64,000 nucleotides of DNA from JAFGPS01 sp964628465 (GTDB lineage Bacteria > Planctomycetota > Phycisphaerae > Sedimentisphaerales > Anaerobacaceae): the NCBI GenBank assembly GCA_964628465.1, contig CAZVOA010000005.1, positions 59,858 to 123,857 on the forward strand. Reading direction: 5' to 3'. The position numbers were made by a program, and so were the translations under genes. Shown here piece after piece: positions 8,954 to 16,622 of this stretch; within the stretch, counting starts at the first letter, position 1; each line of letters starts with the position of its first letter. The notes beneath the pieces are model-generated. The model did no database searches. It was not told the origin of the DNA and saw only the letters and a list, made by a program, of their open reading frames with translations.

Positions 8954-10017
8954 AACATACTCTCAATCCGCTGCTGTGACAAATTATATTGCTTGGCATT
9001 AAGGATTGTCCTTATTTTTTTCAGTTCATTCCTCTTTAGAGTAAAATACACTAAAATAATTCCTACAGTAAAAGGATACCCTGAACGAATCCTTTTTATT
9101 TCCTGTTTCATGATTTCTTCCAGTATCCTGTGAATAAGGAGCAACTTGGAATGGCTGTCACCTGTCTGAGAAGATAATAGCGCAATTAATGTCGGATACC
9201 TGCTTCTGATGAAATCCTGCAGTACCGCTGATAAGTTTTGTGCCTTATACAGTTCAGTTACCATAGCAGGATTCAGATTAAATCCGCCCGGAATTAACAT
9301 GGAAAGGACCGCTTCCTGGGGCATATCATAAAAATTCTTCAGCCTTATGAGCCAGTCGATATTTTTTAAATCTATTTCAACACCTGTCAACCTGGTTATT
9401 ATATCACAATCATCAGAATTCAGCTTTTTGGCGGCATTAATCAAATTAGTATAATAAAAATGGTCAAACGCCACTTCCATCCTAAATAAAGAACTTTCTG
9501 AAATAACAGTTTCGCTGTATTTTTTAATGATCTTTTCGTATGGCGTACCAATACATACACCAGATATTTCATCGAAATTGCCGGCGTTAATAATTACATC
9601 TATCGGAATATCGTGAATAATCGGTTCATATAATATGTAATGAACATGCTGGTCAGCCGGATGATTTCCGATTTTCCTGTCGAAAAAAATACGAATAGCG
9701 TTTTTAAGATTATCAACTTCGTATTGATATAAAAACGCGTTTATAAGCGGCATTATGTCCGCGTGAACATACCTTTTAATTTCTTTGAAAATGTCTATTT
9801 CTTTTTTAAGAAGTTCAAGTTCGCCTTTTTTCAAATCACCTGTGGAAGAATAAATTTCCTGAAGATGCGCAAAATCTGTATCAAGTAAAGCATTCAGAGC
9901 CGAATCGAGAGAAGGACTCTTTACAAGCTTCTCGAAAGCCTCATCGGATAGAATTTTACTAATCCGGCCTCTAAGCTTGGCGTTTATATAAGCATATTTT
10001 GCGACTGCACTTACCAT
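8950..10017 (-). CDS. ntpC: V-type ATP synthase subunit C (AC39/d family)
   Basis: This 355-residue helical protein belongs to the subunit that connects the central stalk to the membrane ring. The opening AYINAKLRGRISKIL and repeated acidic or aromatic helices are typical of the AC39 family, which is poorly conserved. It lies between ntpH and ntpI and overlaps ntpI by four bases, so context strengthens the call. A 117-base gap with an inverted repeat separates it from ntpH. Confidence 0.88.
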   Translation of the reverse strand: MVSAVAKYAYINAKLRGRISKILSDEAFEKLVKSPSLDSALNALLDTDFAHLQEIYSSTGDLKKGELELLKKEIDIFKEIKRYVHADIMPLINAFLYQYEVDNLKNAIRIFFDRKIGNHPADQHVHYILYEPIIHDIPIDVIINAGNFDEISGVCIGTPYEKIIKKYSETVISESSLFRMEVAFDHFYYTNLINAAKKLNSDDCDIITRLTGVEIDLKNIDWLIRLKNFYDMPQEAVLSMLIPGGFNLNPAMVTELYKAQNLSAVLQDFIRSRYPTLIALLSSQTGDSHSKLLLIHRILEEIMKQEIKRIRSGYPFTVGIILVYFTLKRNELKKIRTILNAKQYNLSQQRIESML

Positions 10018-10060
10018 TATTTCTCATCTTCTGTAATAATCAAATTACTGAAATCTAATT

Positions 10061-10146
10061 TCTAAATCCTAAACAATTTCAACTCACCAAAAACTAAATA
10101 TTTTAAACATTTGAATTTTATAATTTAATATTGTTTAGAATTTAGA
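10061..10146. repeat. 17-bp inverted repeat element overlapping the ntpH 3' end
   Basis: Arms at 10061-10077 and 10130-10146 are complementary at 16 of 17 positions (TCTAAATCCTAAACAAT and ATTGTTTAGAATTTAGA), separated by 52 AT-rich bases. The inner arm covers the last codons of ntpH. It resembles a small miniature element or a stem-loop used for processing between the first two ATPase genes. Its mobility is not shown. Confidence 0.5.
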
Positions 10147-10470
10147 GTTTAGTGCTTCCTTTTCATTACTGATTATAATATTGCAGATACTTTCAACAAG
10201 GTTACTAAGAACCTTTTCGTTTCCGATAATAACATCTTTTTCTTTTTCAGACTGTTTAAGCTTTTCCTGCCTGATAATTTCAGCTTCTTTACGGGCATTT
10301 TCAACAGCGTCGAAAATAATATCTTTAGCCCGTTGTTTAGCTTGAGCTATTTTCTCTGAATTATCCTTCTCGACAGCTTGCCTTATTTGTGAGGCTTGCT
10401 CATGCGCCTTTTGGATAATTTCATTAGCCTTCTTTTCGGCTTCAAATACTTCTTCTATAATCTGTTTCAT
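10135..10470 (-). CDS. V-type ATP synthase subunit G/H-like (peripheral stalk coiled coil)
   Basis: This 111-residue protein is almost entirely charged helix: EEVFEAEKKANEIIQKAHEQ, followed by heptad-rich sequence with many K, E and A residues. That is the pattern of bacterial and archaeal NtpF/AhaH/G stalk subunits that pair with subunit E. It is the first gene of the ATPase operon. The last residues (ALNSKF) lie inside an inverted repeat, so the true C-terminus may have been altered by that element. Confidence 0.78.
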   Translation of the reverse strand: MKQIIEEVFEAEKKANEIIQKAHEQASQIRQAVEKDNSEKIAQAKQRAKDIIFDAVENARKEAEIIRQEKLKQSEKEKDVIIGNEKVLSNLVESICNIIISNEKEALNSKF

Positions 10471-10675
10471 TTATTATACCCATGTTAGTTATTTTTCGTA
10501 CAGAGTATTGTATGCTGTATTCTGCTCTGGATGGAATACGTTTCAGAACGCAGTATATGAATCCCTTAGGGAAACAAAACTTGGAAAATTTTAATTATTG
10601 TAAGATTAAAGACTTTTTTTTCTATATGTAAACAAAAAAATCCTTTAAAATACATTTTTTTTGAGAATTTTTGTT

Positions 10676-10867
10676 ATGGCTTATCGCAGAATTAAAGGCA
10701 TTCCGGGCATGATATATACCCCGGATTCAAGTCCTTCTGATAAAAAACATAATTGTAAAGACTGCTTTTTCTGCCAGTGGTGCAGCGACAGCAGGTGCAA
10801 AACCTGCCTCAAAAACAAAAATTGTAAAAATAAAAGAAAAAAATCGAATACCAAGAGAATAAGTTAA
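10676..10867 (+). CDS. Small cysteine-rich protein, function unknown
   Basis: This 63-residue basic protein starts at ATG 10676. A TTG at 10661 is less likely. Seven cysteines sit within about 25 residues in the order C-x2-C-x2-C-x2-C-x4-C-x2-C-x5-C, between KHNCKDCFFCQWCSDSRC and LKNKNC, followed by a lysine/arginine tail. This suggests a compact zinc or Fe-S binding knot. I do not recognise a named family. It is transcribed divergently from the ATPase operon and convergently with the radical SAM gene. Confidence 0.6.
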   Translation: MAYRRIKGIPGMIYTPDSSPSDKKHNCKDCFFCQWCSDSRCKTCLKNKNCKNKRKKSNTKRIS

Positions 10868-10914
10868 GGTCCTGAAATCTCACTATAATTTAGTCCCAAT
10901 TCCACTTTATGAGA

Positions 10915-12048
10915 TTACGCGCTGCTTAACTGGTCTTCAAGAAGCGACAGCATCGGATAAGCCTCATTGTAATGCTTGTTTATGAATTCCGAATTTCGTT
11001 TTGCGAAAAGAGTTTCCGCGACTTTATCCGCTATCGGCATTAGCATTTGCTCATGTCGGCACAAAAGCGGCGATACTGTCTCAATACTTCCGGTAGTTTG
11101 CCAATTTAAACATGCGCACGTATGAAAACATCGCTTTTCAAGAACACATTTTGAGCAGTTTTCCTTTGGCTTCGCAGCGGCTTTTCGTATTCTCGTCCAT
11201 GCTTCGGGATTTATTCCATTTTCAACATCTCCAATACACCACTGGCTCTGTCCACCTGCTTTTGTAAACTGCACACATGGGTACAGATAACCTTCCGGAT
11301 CAATCGATAACTGCCGCATTCCAAGGTCACACCGCAAACAGTTAGATTGAGATTCGTTAATATGAAGCGAGATTTTTACCTCGAACGGGCTAAGATAGAA
11401 TTTTTTGCCCATTTCCGTCCACTTGGTATAGAGCTTCGCGAGCTTTTTATATTGCTGCTCAAGAATCGCGAAAGATTCTTCGTCCCATTGGCCGGCATAG
11501 TTCAGTGACACAATTATATAACGTGCTCCTTCATCGAGAAGAAAACTCACGGATTCACATAGATATTGGGCCGTATCGGGATTGACAACCATCAAAATGC
11601 TTGAATATGGACGGGCATCGAGCAACATTCGCAATTTCGGCAAAAGCAAATCAGAGGTCAATCTCCCATCGGCGGTTTTTCTGTGCATATCCTGAACTTT
11701 ATTTATACCATCAAAACTCATCGCAACAAGCATTTCTTCTCGACATGCGTATTCCAGAAATGCCTCGTCTAACATTAAGCCATTGGTTGTAATTTTATAA
11801 TGAAACATTCCCTCTTTATTTTTCTGGATATTGCGGCCGAATTCGACTAACTCATAAATCCTGTCCTTTGCCAATAACGGCTCACCGCCAAAAAAGACTA
11901 CGCCGCACGAACCCATATTCCTTTTTACCCCGAGCCGCATAGCTTTCTGCCCCGTTTCCAAAGACATTATCTCGGATGATTCGGGCTTTGCATAACAATA
12001 ATCACAGCGAAGATTGCAGTTTCGCGTCAAGTGAAGCGTCAAATGCAT
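10915..12048 (-). CDS. Radical SAM/SPASM domain enzyme
   Basis: This 377-residue enzyme has the radical SAM cluster motif in RNCNLRCDYCYA (C-x3-C-x2-C) at the N-terminus and the GGEPLL SAM-binding segment. A SPASM-type C-terminal half carries C-x2-C, YPC, CSKC, C-x3-C-x-C and LLC cysteines for auxiliary Fe-S clusters. SPASM enzymes typically modify peptides or proteins, as in anaerobic sulfatase maturases, sactipeptide and quinohemoprotein maturases. ATG at 12048 overlaps the stop of the upstream lipoprotein gene as TAATG, so the pair is translationally coupled. The natural inference is that the enzyme acts on that partner. Confidence 0.88.
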   Translation of the reverse strand: MHLTLHLTRNCNLRCDYCYAKPESSEIMSLETGQKAMRLGVKRNMGSCGVVFFGGEPLLAKDRIYELVEFGRNIQKNKEGMFHYKITTNGLMLDEAFLEYACREEMLVAMSFDGINKVQDMHRKTADGRLTSDLLLPKLRMLLDARPYSSILMVVNPDTAQYLCESVSFLLDEGARYIIVSLNYAGQWDEESFAILEQQYKKLAKLYTKWTEMGKKFYLSPFEVKISLHINESQSNCLRCDLGMRQLSIDPEGYLYPCVQFTKAGGQSQWCIGDVENGINPEAWTRIRKAAAKPKENCSKCVLEKRCFHTCACLNWQTTGSIETVSPLLCRHEQMLMPIADKVAETLFAKRNSEFINKHYNEAYPMLSLLEDQLSSA

Positions 12049-12920
12049 TACTTGATTACTCCCTGCTCCTTGAGCCATTGTGCAAAATCGCTCACTTGAT
12101 TTCGCAACAATTCCTTTGAAGAATCAATTGCTCTTTGTTGTACCAATTTCCATTTATCCAGAGGTTCGATATTTTTATCCTGATAAATATCATTCGTAGA
12201 AGGCCTTGACATGGGATCATAGAATATAGCATATACACCCTTTTGTGTATTATATTTAAGTTCACTTCGCACTTCTTCTGCAATCTGCTTAAAGTAATAA
12301 CCTTGTACAGTACTCCCACTTCTAATACCACCTAATTTAAAGAAATCATCTTCTGATATGAATTCAATATTTATATCATTATCTGAATCAGCCAGATCAA
12401 TTTCGAGAGGTTCAGCTTTTTCTTTTTCGGAACTTCTTAAAGCAAACATTTCATTTTTTCCAGGAGAAATCTTTACATTAGTTAAAACCACTTTCTCTTT
12501 ATTTAGATTTATGCCATGTTTTTTGAATTCTTCTCTTATAACAACAAGTGCTTCATCTTCAGAAAGAAAACAAGGTGGAGAAACAGCAACACATCCAGTT
12601 GCACCACGGCCTTCGCCATGCTCGAAAATTGGTGCTATAAGAGCCGCTACTTTTGCAGGAGTTACATTATTAGTCTGGCTTGCGTTAGGATTCAGATTAG
12701 GTGACGCCTCAATTTCATTAGTTGTAGTTGTATTTGTTGCAGGCTTCTTATCACAACCTGATAGCGAAAGCCCGGCGACTAACATTCCTGATATACCAAA
12801 ATCATACAGTTTTTGCCAGCGTCTTTCTACACTCTTGCGTAACAAAGACGGCTGTGCCTGCACTTCCTCTTTTTTAGGATAATCCGGAACTTTATATTCC
12901 CTTAACGATTTTGATTCCAT
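12048..12920 (-). CDS. Lipoprotein-like partner of the radical SAM enzyme
   Basis: This 290-residue protein has an unusual layout: about 43 hydrophilic residues, then a hydrophobic segment ending in a lipobox-like LSLSGC, a low-complexity T/N linker, and a domain of about 200 residues. The domain begins with HGEGRGATGC, then VAVSPPCFLSEDEA, a compact Gly/Cys/Pro motif that looks like a conserved processing or modification site. A GGGAG lies six bases before the ATG. Coupling to the SPASM gene makes it a candidate substrate. The long leader before the hydrophobic segment is atypical for a lipoprotein signal, so export is uncertain. Confidence 0.65.
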   Translation of the reverse strand: MESKSLREYKVPDYPKKEEVQAQPSLLRKSVERRWQKLYDFGISGMLVAGLSLSGCDKKPATNTTTTNEIEASPNLNPNASQTNNVTPAKVAALIAPIFEHGEGRGATGCVAVSPPCFLSEDEALVVIREEFKKHGINLNKEKVVLTNVKISPGKNEMFALRSSEKEKAEPLEIDLADSDNDINIEFISEDDFFKLGGIRSGSTVQGYYFKQIAEEVRSELKYNTQKGVYAIFYDPMSRPSTNDIYQDKNIEPLDKWKLVQQRAIDSSKELLRNQVSDFAQWLKEQGVIK

Positions 12921-12974
12921 CTTAAACTCCCTTCAAAAACATTATTACATCATCTGCTTATACTTATTTTATTT

Positions 12975-13002
12975 ATTATACAACAATATATGCGATTTCA
13001 AA
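12975..13002 (-). promoter_or_regulatory. Predicted promoter of the lipoprotein-radical SAM pair
   Basis: On the minus strand TATAAT (12975-12980) follows TTTGAA (12997-13002) with a 16-base spacer, about 55 bases before the lipoprotein start codon. The gap from 12921 to 13226 otherwise holds only the promoters listed here and an AT-rich spacer. Confidence 0.45.
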
Positions 13003-13069
13003 CTTATTTATAATATTTTTACTATAAACCATATAGGTATTTCCTTATATCCGGGAAAATATTTATCTG

Positions 13070-13097
13070 TTTACATCAAAAAACAATCCCCTATAAT
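13070..13097 (+). promoter_or_regulatory. Orphan promoter upstream of perR
   Basis: TTTACA (13070-13075), a 16-base spacer and TATAAT (13092-13097) form a strong predicted promoter on the plus strand. Transcription from about 13104 would run through the palindrome GCCTATAGGC and a T9 tract near 13170 before reaching the perR promoter. It may give a short RNA or a second, longer perR leader. Confidence 0.45.
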
Positions 13098-13190
13098 AAC
13101 CTTTTTGAAGAGAAGAGTACAAGTTGTTTTAGCCGCCTATAGGCTGGTAGTACGATTAAAAATAAATTATTTTTTTTTGAAAAATAACAG

Positions 13191-13219
13191 TTGACAAATA
13201 GGAGTTACTACTATATAGT
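13191..13219 (+). promoter_or_regulatory. perR promoter with palindromic operator
   Basis: TTGACA (13191-13196), a 17-base spacer and TATAGT (13214-13219) give a near-consensus promoter. The predicted start site falls at or next to the perR ATG (13227), implying a leaderless or nearly leaderless mRNA. A perfect 12-base palindrome TACTATATAGTA (13209-13220) covers the -10 box and is a plausible autoregulatory operator. Confidence 0.65.
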
Positions 13220-13226
13220 ACTGATT

Positions 13227-13694
13227 ATGATTAAGGAAAACTATACAAATAGTGATTCTGAGCTGGACGAGAAAATCGACTGGTTCATCGGCAAATGCAG
13301 AGAAACCGGGCTGAAAGTTACTCCTCAGCGTCTGGCGATATACCGGGAGCTTATACAAACTAATGAGCACCCATCGGCCGAGATGATGTACAGTAAAATT
13401 AAAAATGATTTTCCGGGCATATCACTCGATACAGTGAATCGGACCTTGATAACGCTATTCGAGATGGGCGCCGCTAATATTGTCGAAGGCTCTGGTGACG
13501 CAAGACGCTTTGACGCTGGAACTGATGAGCATCAGCATTTCAAGTGCATAAAATGCAAAAGGATAATTGACTTTCATCATGAACCTTTCGACGATATAAA
13601 GCTTCCGCCGAATATTAATAAACAGTTCAAAATTCTAAAGAAGACTGTATATCTCGAAGGAATATGTGACAGGTGTTTAGAAGATAATAAATAA
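13227..13694 (+). CDS. perR: PerR-type peroxide-responsive Fur family repressor
   Basis: This 155-residue Fur-fold regulator has a winged helix over the first 85 residues (LKVTPQRLAIY, ISLDTVNRTLITL) and a dimerisation and metal domain after that. Two C-x2-C pairs (CIKC and CDRC) form the structural zinc site. DEHQHFKC and IIDFHHEP supply the His/Asp sensing ligands. The aspartate in IDFHH is the residue that marks PerR rather than Fur. It heads an island of peroxide, superoxide and iron-storage genes on the same strand. The TTG reading at 13191 would lie in the -35 box, so ATG 13227 is used. Confidence 0.85.
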   Translation: MIKENYTNSDSELDEKIDWFIGKCRETGLKVTPQRLAIYRELIQTNEHPSAEMMYSKIKNDFPGISLDTVNRTLITLFEMGAANIVEGSGDARRFDAGTDEHQHFKCIKCKRIIDFHHEPFDDIKLPPNINKQFKILKKTVYLEGICDRCLEDNK

Positions 13695-13712
13695 AGTATA
13701 ACAGGCTCGTCA

Positions 13713-13727
13713 TATTAATGATTATAA
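13713..13727. promoter_or_regulatory. Candidate Per box upstream of rubrerythrin
   Basis: TATTAATGATTATAA matches the Bacillus Per box TTATAATNATTATAA at 12 of 14 specified positions. It lies 44 bases before the rubrerythrin start codon and inside a short GGCTCG/CGAGCC inverted repeat. It is a plausible PerR site controlling rbr and perhaps the following genes. Confidence 0.55.
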
Positions 13728-13770
13728 GCTGCGAGCCATAATTTCAACGAAAAGAAAGAGAGGTACATTT

Positions 13771-14343
13771 ATGGACTTTAAGGGAAGTCAAACAGAAAAG
13801 AACTTGTTAGCGGCGTTTGCAGGAGAATCTCAGGCAAGAAATCGCTATTCGTTTTACGCAGGTCAGGCTAAAAAGGAAGGTTACGAGCAAATAGCCGCGA
13901 TATTCGAAGAAACCGCAAACCAGGAAAAAGAACATGCAAAACGCGAGTTCAAATTCTTACAGGGCGGTGAAGTGGAAATAACAGCAGGATTTCCGGCAGG
14001 AAAGATTGGCACAACACTTGAGAACCTGAAAGATGCAGCCGCCGGGGAAGACCACGAAACATCACATATGTACCCCGACTTCGCGGCAGTTGCCGAAAAG
14101 GAAGGATTTAAGGAAATAGCAGCGGTATTCAGAAGTATCGGAACTGTGGAAAAACGCCATAAATTACGCTATCTCGCATTAGCGAAAAATATCGAAGATG
14201 GTGTCGTATTCAAGCGAAGCAAACCGGTAAGATGGGTATGCAGAAACTGCGGCTATGTACATGAAGGAACTGACGCTCCAAAAACTTGCCCAGCCTGCTC
14301 ACACCCACAGGCTTACTACGAAATTGAAGCTTCAAATTTCTAA
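13771..14343 (+). CDS. rbr: Rubrerythrin
   Basis: This 190-residue non-haem iron peroxidase reduces hydrogen peroxide to water in anaerobes. A four-helix diiron domain covers about residues 1-145, with the expected glutamates in AGESQARNRY, EETANQEKEH and GTVEKRHKLRY. A rubredoxin domain with CRNC and CPAC follows. An AAGAGAGG ribosome binding region precedes the ATG. It is the first gene after perR and carries a Per-box-like site upstream. Confidence 0.95.
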   Translation: MDFKGSQTEKNLLAAFAGESQARNRYSFYAGQAKKEGYEQIAAIFEETANQEKEHAKREFKFLQGGEVEITAGFPAGKIGTTLENLKDAAAGEDHETSHMYPDFAAVAEKEGFKEIAAVFRSIGTVEKRHKLRYLALAKNIEDGVVFKRSKPVRWVCRNCGYVHEGTDAPKTCPACSHPQAYYEIEASNF

Positions 14344-14437
14344 AAAGTAAAATGGGCTAAAAATGAAAATGCAGAATTAAAAAAGTAATATAGGTAAAAC
14401 TTAACGCTTTACTAAAACAATTTACTAAAGTATATTC

Positions 14438-14476
14438 AGGTTTTCCCAAACGGCTCATGGAGGTTTGGGAAAACCT
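14438..14476 (+). other. Strong stem-loop just before the tpx ribosome binding site
   Basis: Arms AGGTTTTCCCAAAC (14438-14451) and GTTTGGGAAAACCT (14463-14476) form a perfect 14-base-pair stem with an 11-base loop. No T-tract follows; the tpx AAGGAG begins six bases later. It looks more like an mRNA processing or attenuation element between rbr and tpx than a simple terminator. Confidence 0.7.
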
Positions 14477-14494
14477 TTAATAAGGAGTAATATT

Positions 14495-15004
14495 ATGGAA
14501 GAGAAAAAAGTTGTAACGATGAAAGGCAATCCACTGTCTTTATCGGGAAAAACAGTAAAAGTCGGCGGCAAAGCACCTGATTTCAAAGTTATCGCAAATG
14601 ACCTTTCGGAAATCAGTCTGTCTTCATTCAAGGGAAAGGTTTGCCTGATAGCGACTGTTCCGTCATTAGATACGAGCGTATGCGACCTTGAGACAAGAAA
14701 ATTCAATGAAAAAGCGACTCAGCTCAAGGACAACACAGTAGTATTAACAATTAGTATGGACTTGCCATTTGCGCAGTCAAGATGGTGCGGGGCTGCCGGA
14801 GTTAAAAATGTTAAGACACTTTCCGATTATCGTTTTGCTGATTTCGGAAATAAATACGGCGTTCTTATCACGGACCTGCGTCTTCTGGCAAGAACCGTAT
14901 TTATCATCGATGCAAAAGGCATAATCAGATACATTCAAATCGTTGATGAATTAACGAGTGAGCCGGACTATGAAGCGGCTCTCAATGCTTTAAAAGGTTT
15001 ATAA
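14495..15004 (+). CDS. tpx: Thiol peroxidase (Tpx, atypical 2-Cys peroxiredoxin)
   Basis: This 169-residue periplasm-independent thiol peroxidase reduces peroxides using thioredoxin. The peroxidatic cysteine lies in SLDTSVCDLETRKF and the resolving cysteine in RWCGAAGVKNV, both characteristic of the Tpx branch. ATG 14495 has AAGGAG seven bases upstream. A TTG at 14465 falls in the stem-loop and is rejected. The next gene starts two bases after the stop codon. Confidence 0.93.
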   Translation: MEEKKVVTMKGNPLSLSGKTVKVGGKAPDFKVIANDLSEISLSSFKGKVCLIATVPSLDTSVCDLETRKFNEKATQLKDNTVVLTISMDLPFAQSRWCGAAGVKNVKTLSDYRFADFGNKYGVLITDLRLLARTVFIIDAKGIIRYIQIVDELTSEPDYEAALNALKGL

Positions 15005-15006
15005 GA

Positions 15007-16188
15007 ATGAGAAATTTTAAAAAAGATATTTACGAAGTTGGAGTAATCGACTGGGACGCGAGACTTTTCGACAGGTTAATTCCGCTACCGGATGGAACAA
15101 GCTATAACGCATATATTATTAAAGGCACAGAGAAAACCGCATTGCTGGATACTGTTGATCCAAGCAAAACGCAGGTGCTTTTGGATAATCTTATGCAGTG
15201 CGGGATTGATAAGATAGATTATGTTATCAGTCACCACGCAGAGCAGGACCATTCTGGAAGTATTCCCGATATTCTATTGATGTACCCGCAGGCAAAAGTT
15301 ATAACGAATCCCAAGTGCAAACAGATGCTGATAGATTTACTTGAGATTAACGAGGACAAGTTTATTACCGTCGAAGATGGAGAAACACTGTCACTTGGTA
15401 ACAAGACTTTGCAATTTATTTATACGCCTTGGGTACACTGGCCGGAAACAATGTCAACGTATCTCAAAGAAGATAAAATCCTGTTCTCATGCGATTTCTT
15501 CGGTGCGCATTTAGCCGCGAGTAATCTTTTCGTTGAAAACGAGGCTACTGTCTATGAATCAGCGAAAAGATACTTTGCCGAAATTATGATGCCTTTCAGG
15601 AAACAGATAAAACAAAATATTGAAAAGCTTAACGGCCTTCAAATTGATACGATTGCGCCAAGTCACGGGCCGGTACATAAAAGACCGGAATTCATTATCA
15701 ATGCCTACAAAGACTGGATTTCCGATTCAGTTAAAAATGAGGTTGTGATTGCTTACATATCGATGCACGGCAGCACTGCGGCTATGGTTTCACACTTTGT
15801 CGATGCCTTGATACAAAGAGGAATTACGGTCAAACAATTCGAACTTTCTACCGTAGATATAGGCAAACTTGCCATGTCACTGGTTGATGCCGCTACAGTA
15901 GTAATTGGCACTCCAACTGTATTGATGGGAGCGCATCCATCCGCCGCTTATGCCGCGTTTTTGGCGAATGCTCTGAGGCCAAAAACAAAATTCGCTTCTA
16001 TTATAGGCTCCTTCGGCTGGGGCGGAAAAACGGTTGAGCAGTTGGCTTCAATGATACCGAATCTCAAGGCTGAAATATTAGAGCCTGTAATTATTAAAGG
16101 ACATCCGAAAGACAGTGACTTCGAATTAATAGATAAACTCGCGGATAGCATTTTAACTAAACACAAAGAACTAAATATTGTAAATTAA
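15007..16188 (+). CDS. fprA: A-type flavodiiron protein (oxygen/NO reductase)
   Basis: This 393-residue enzyme reduces oxygen to water or NO to N2O. A metallo-beta-lactamase-like domain carries the diiron ligands HAEQDH (His77, Glu79, Asp81, His82), a further histidine in TPWVHWPE and the aspartate in SCDFFGAH. A flavodoxin domain starts near residue 245 at YISMHGSTAAM. No rubredoxin or flavin reductase domain is fused, so it is class A. A separate rubredoxin gene at 18452 is the likely electron donor. Confidence 0.93.
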   Translation: MRNFKKDIYEVGVIDWDARLFDRLIPLPDGTSYNAYIIKGTEKTALLDTVDPSKTQVLLDNLMQCGIDKIDYVISHHAEQDHSGSIPDILLMYPQAKVITNPKCKQMLIDLLEINEDKFITVEDGETLSLGNKTLQFIYTPWVHWPETMSTYLKEDKILFSCDFFGAHLAASNLFVENEATVYESAKRYFAEIMMPFRKQIKQNIEKLNGLQIDTIAPSHGPVHKRPEFIINAYKDWISDSVKNEVVIAYISMHGSTAAMVSHFVDALIQRGITVKQFELSTVDIGKLAMSLVDAATVVIGTPTVLMGAHPSAAYAAFLANALRPKTKFASIIGSFGWGGKTVEQLASMIPNLKAEILEPVIIKGHPKDSDFELIDKLADSILTKHKELNIVN

Positions 16189-16205
16189 AATTTAAGGGGA
16201 AAATT

Positions 16206-16580
16206 ATGGCTGAAAAACTACAGGTTTATAAATGTAATTTATGCGGAAATATAGTAGAAGTTCTTCACGGCGGAGTCGGAGAGCTTGTTTGCTGCGGCGA
16301 ACCTATGAAGCTTTTAACAGAGAACACAACAGATGCCGCAAAGGAAAAACATGTTCCTGTAATTGAAAAAATTGAAGGCGGCTACAAAGTCAAAATCGGC
16401 AGCGTCGCACATCCTATGGAAGAGAAACACTATATCGAATGGATTGAGCTTCTCGCTGACGGAAAAGCATACAGGCAATTTCTCAAGCCGGGAGAGAAGC
16501 CCGAAGCCGTTTTCAATATCAAAGCAAGTTCAGTGAGCGCAAGAGAATATTGTAACCTGCATGGATTGTGGAAAGCGTAA
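16206..16580 (+). CDS. dfx: Desulfoferrodoxin (2Fe-superoxide reductase)
   Basis: This 124-residue enzyme reduces superoxide to hydrogen peroxide without making oxygen. The N-terminal desulforedoxin domain has Cys10, Cys13, Cys29 and Cys30 (CNLC, VCCGE). The catalytic neelaredoxin domain has histidines in EKHVP, AHPMEEKHYI and the C-terminal EYCNLHG ligand pair. Its place between the flavodiiron protein and a peroxiredoxin gives a superoxide-to-peroxide-to-water route within one gene cluster. Confidence 0.95.
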   Translation: MAEKLQVYKCNLCGNIVEVLHGGVGELVCCGEPMKLLTENTTDAAKEKHVPVIEKIEGGYKVKIGSVAHPMEEKHYIEWIELLADGKAYRQFLKPGEKPEAVFNIKASSVSAREYCNLHGLWKA

Positions 16581-16622
16581 TACAAAATATTTCTTAAAAA
16601 ATATTCCCGAAAGGATATTAAT

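Noticed and set aside
12358..12882. Plus-strand open frame opposite the lipoprotein gene
   Set aside because: It is a shadow frame of a coding gene with a good start and coupling to the radical SAM gene; no recognisable domain.
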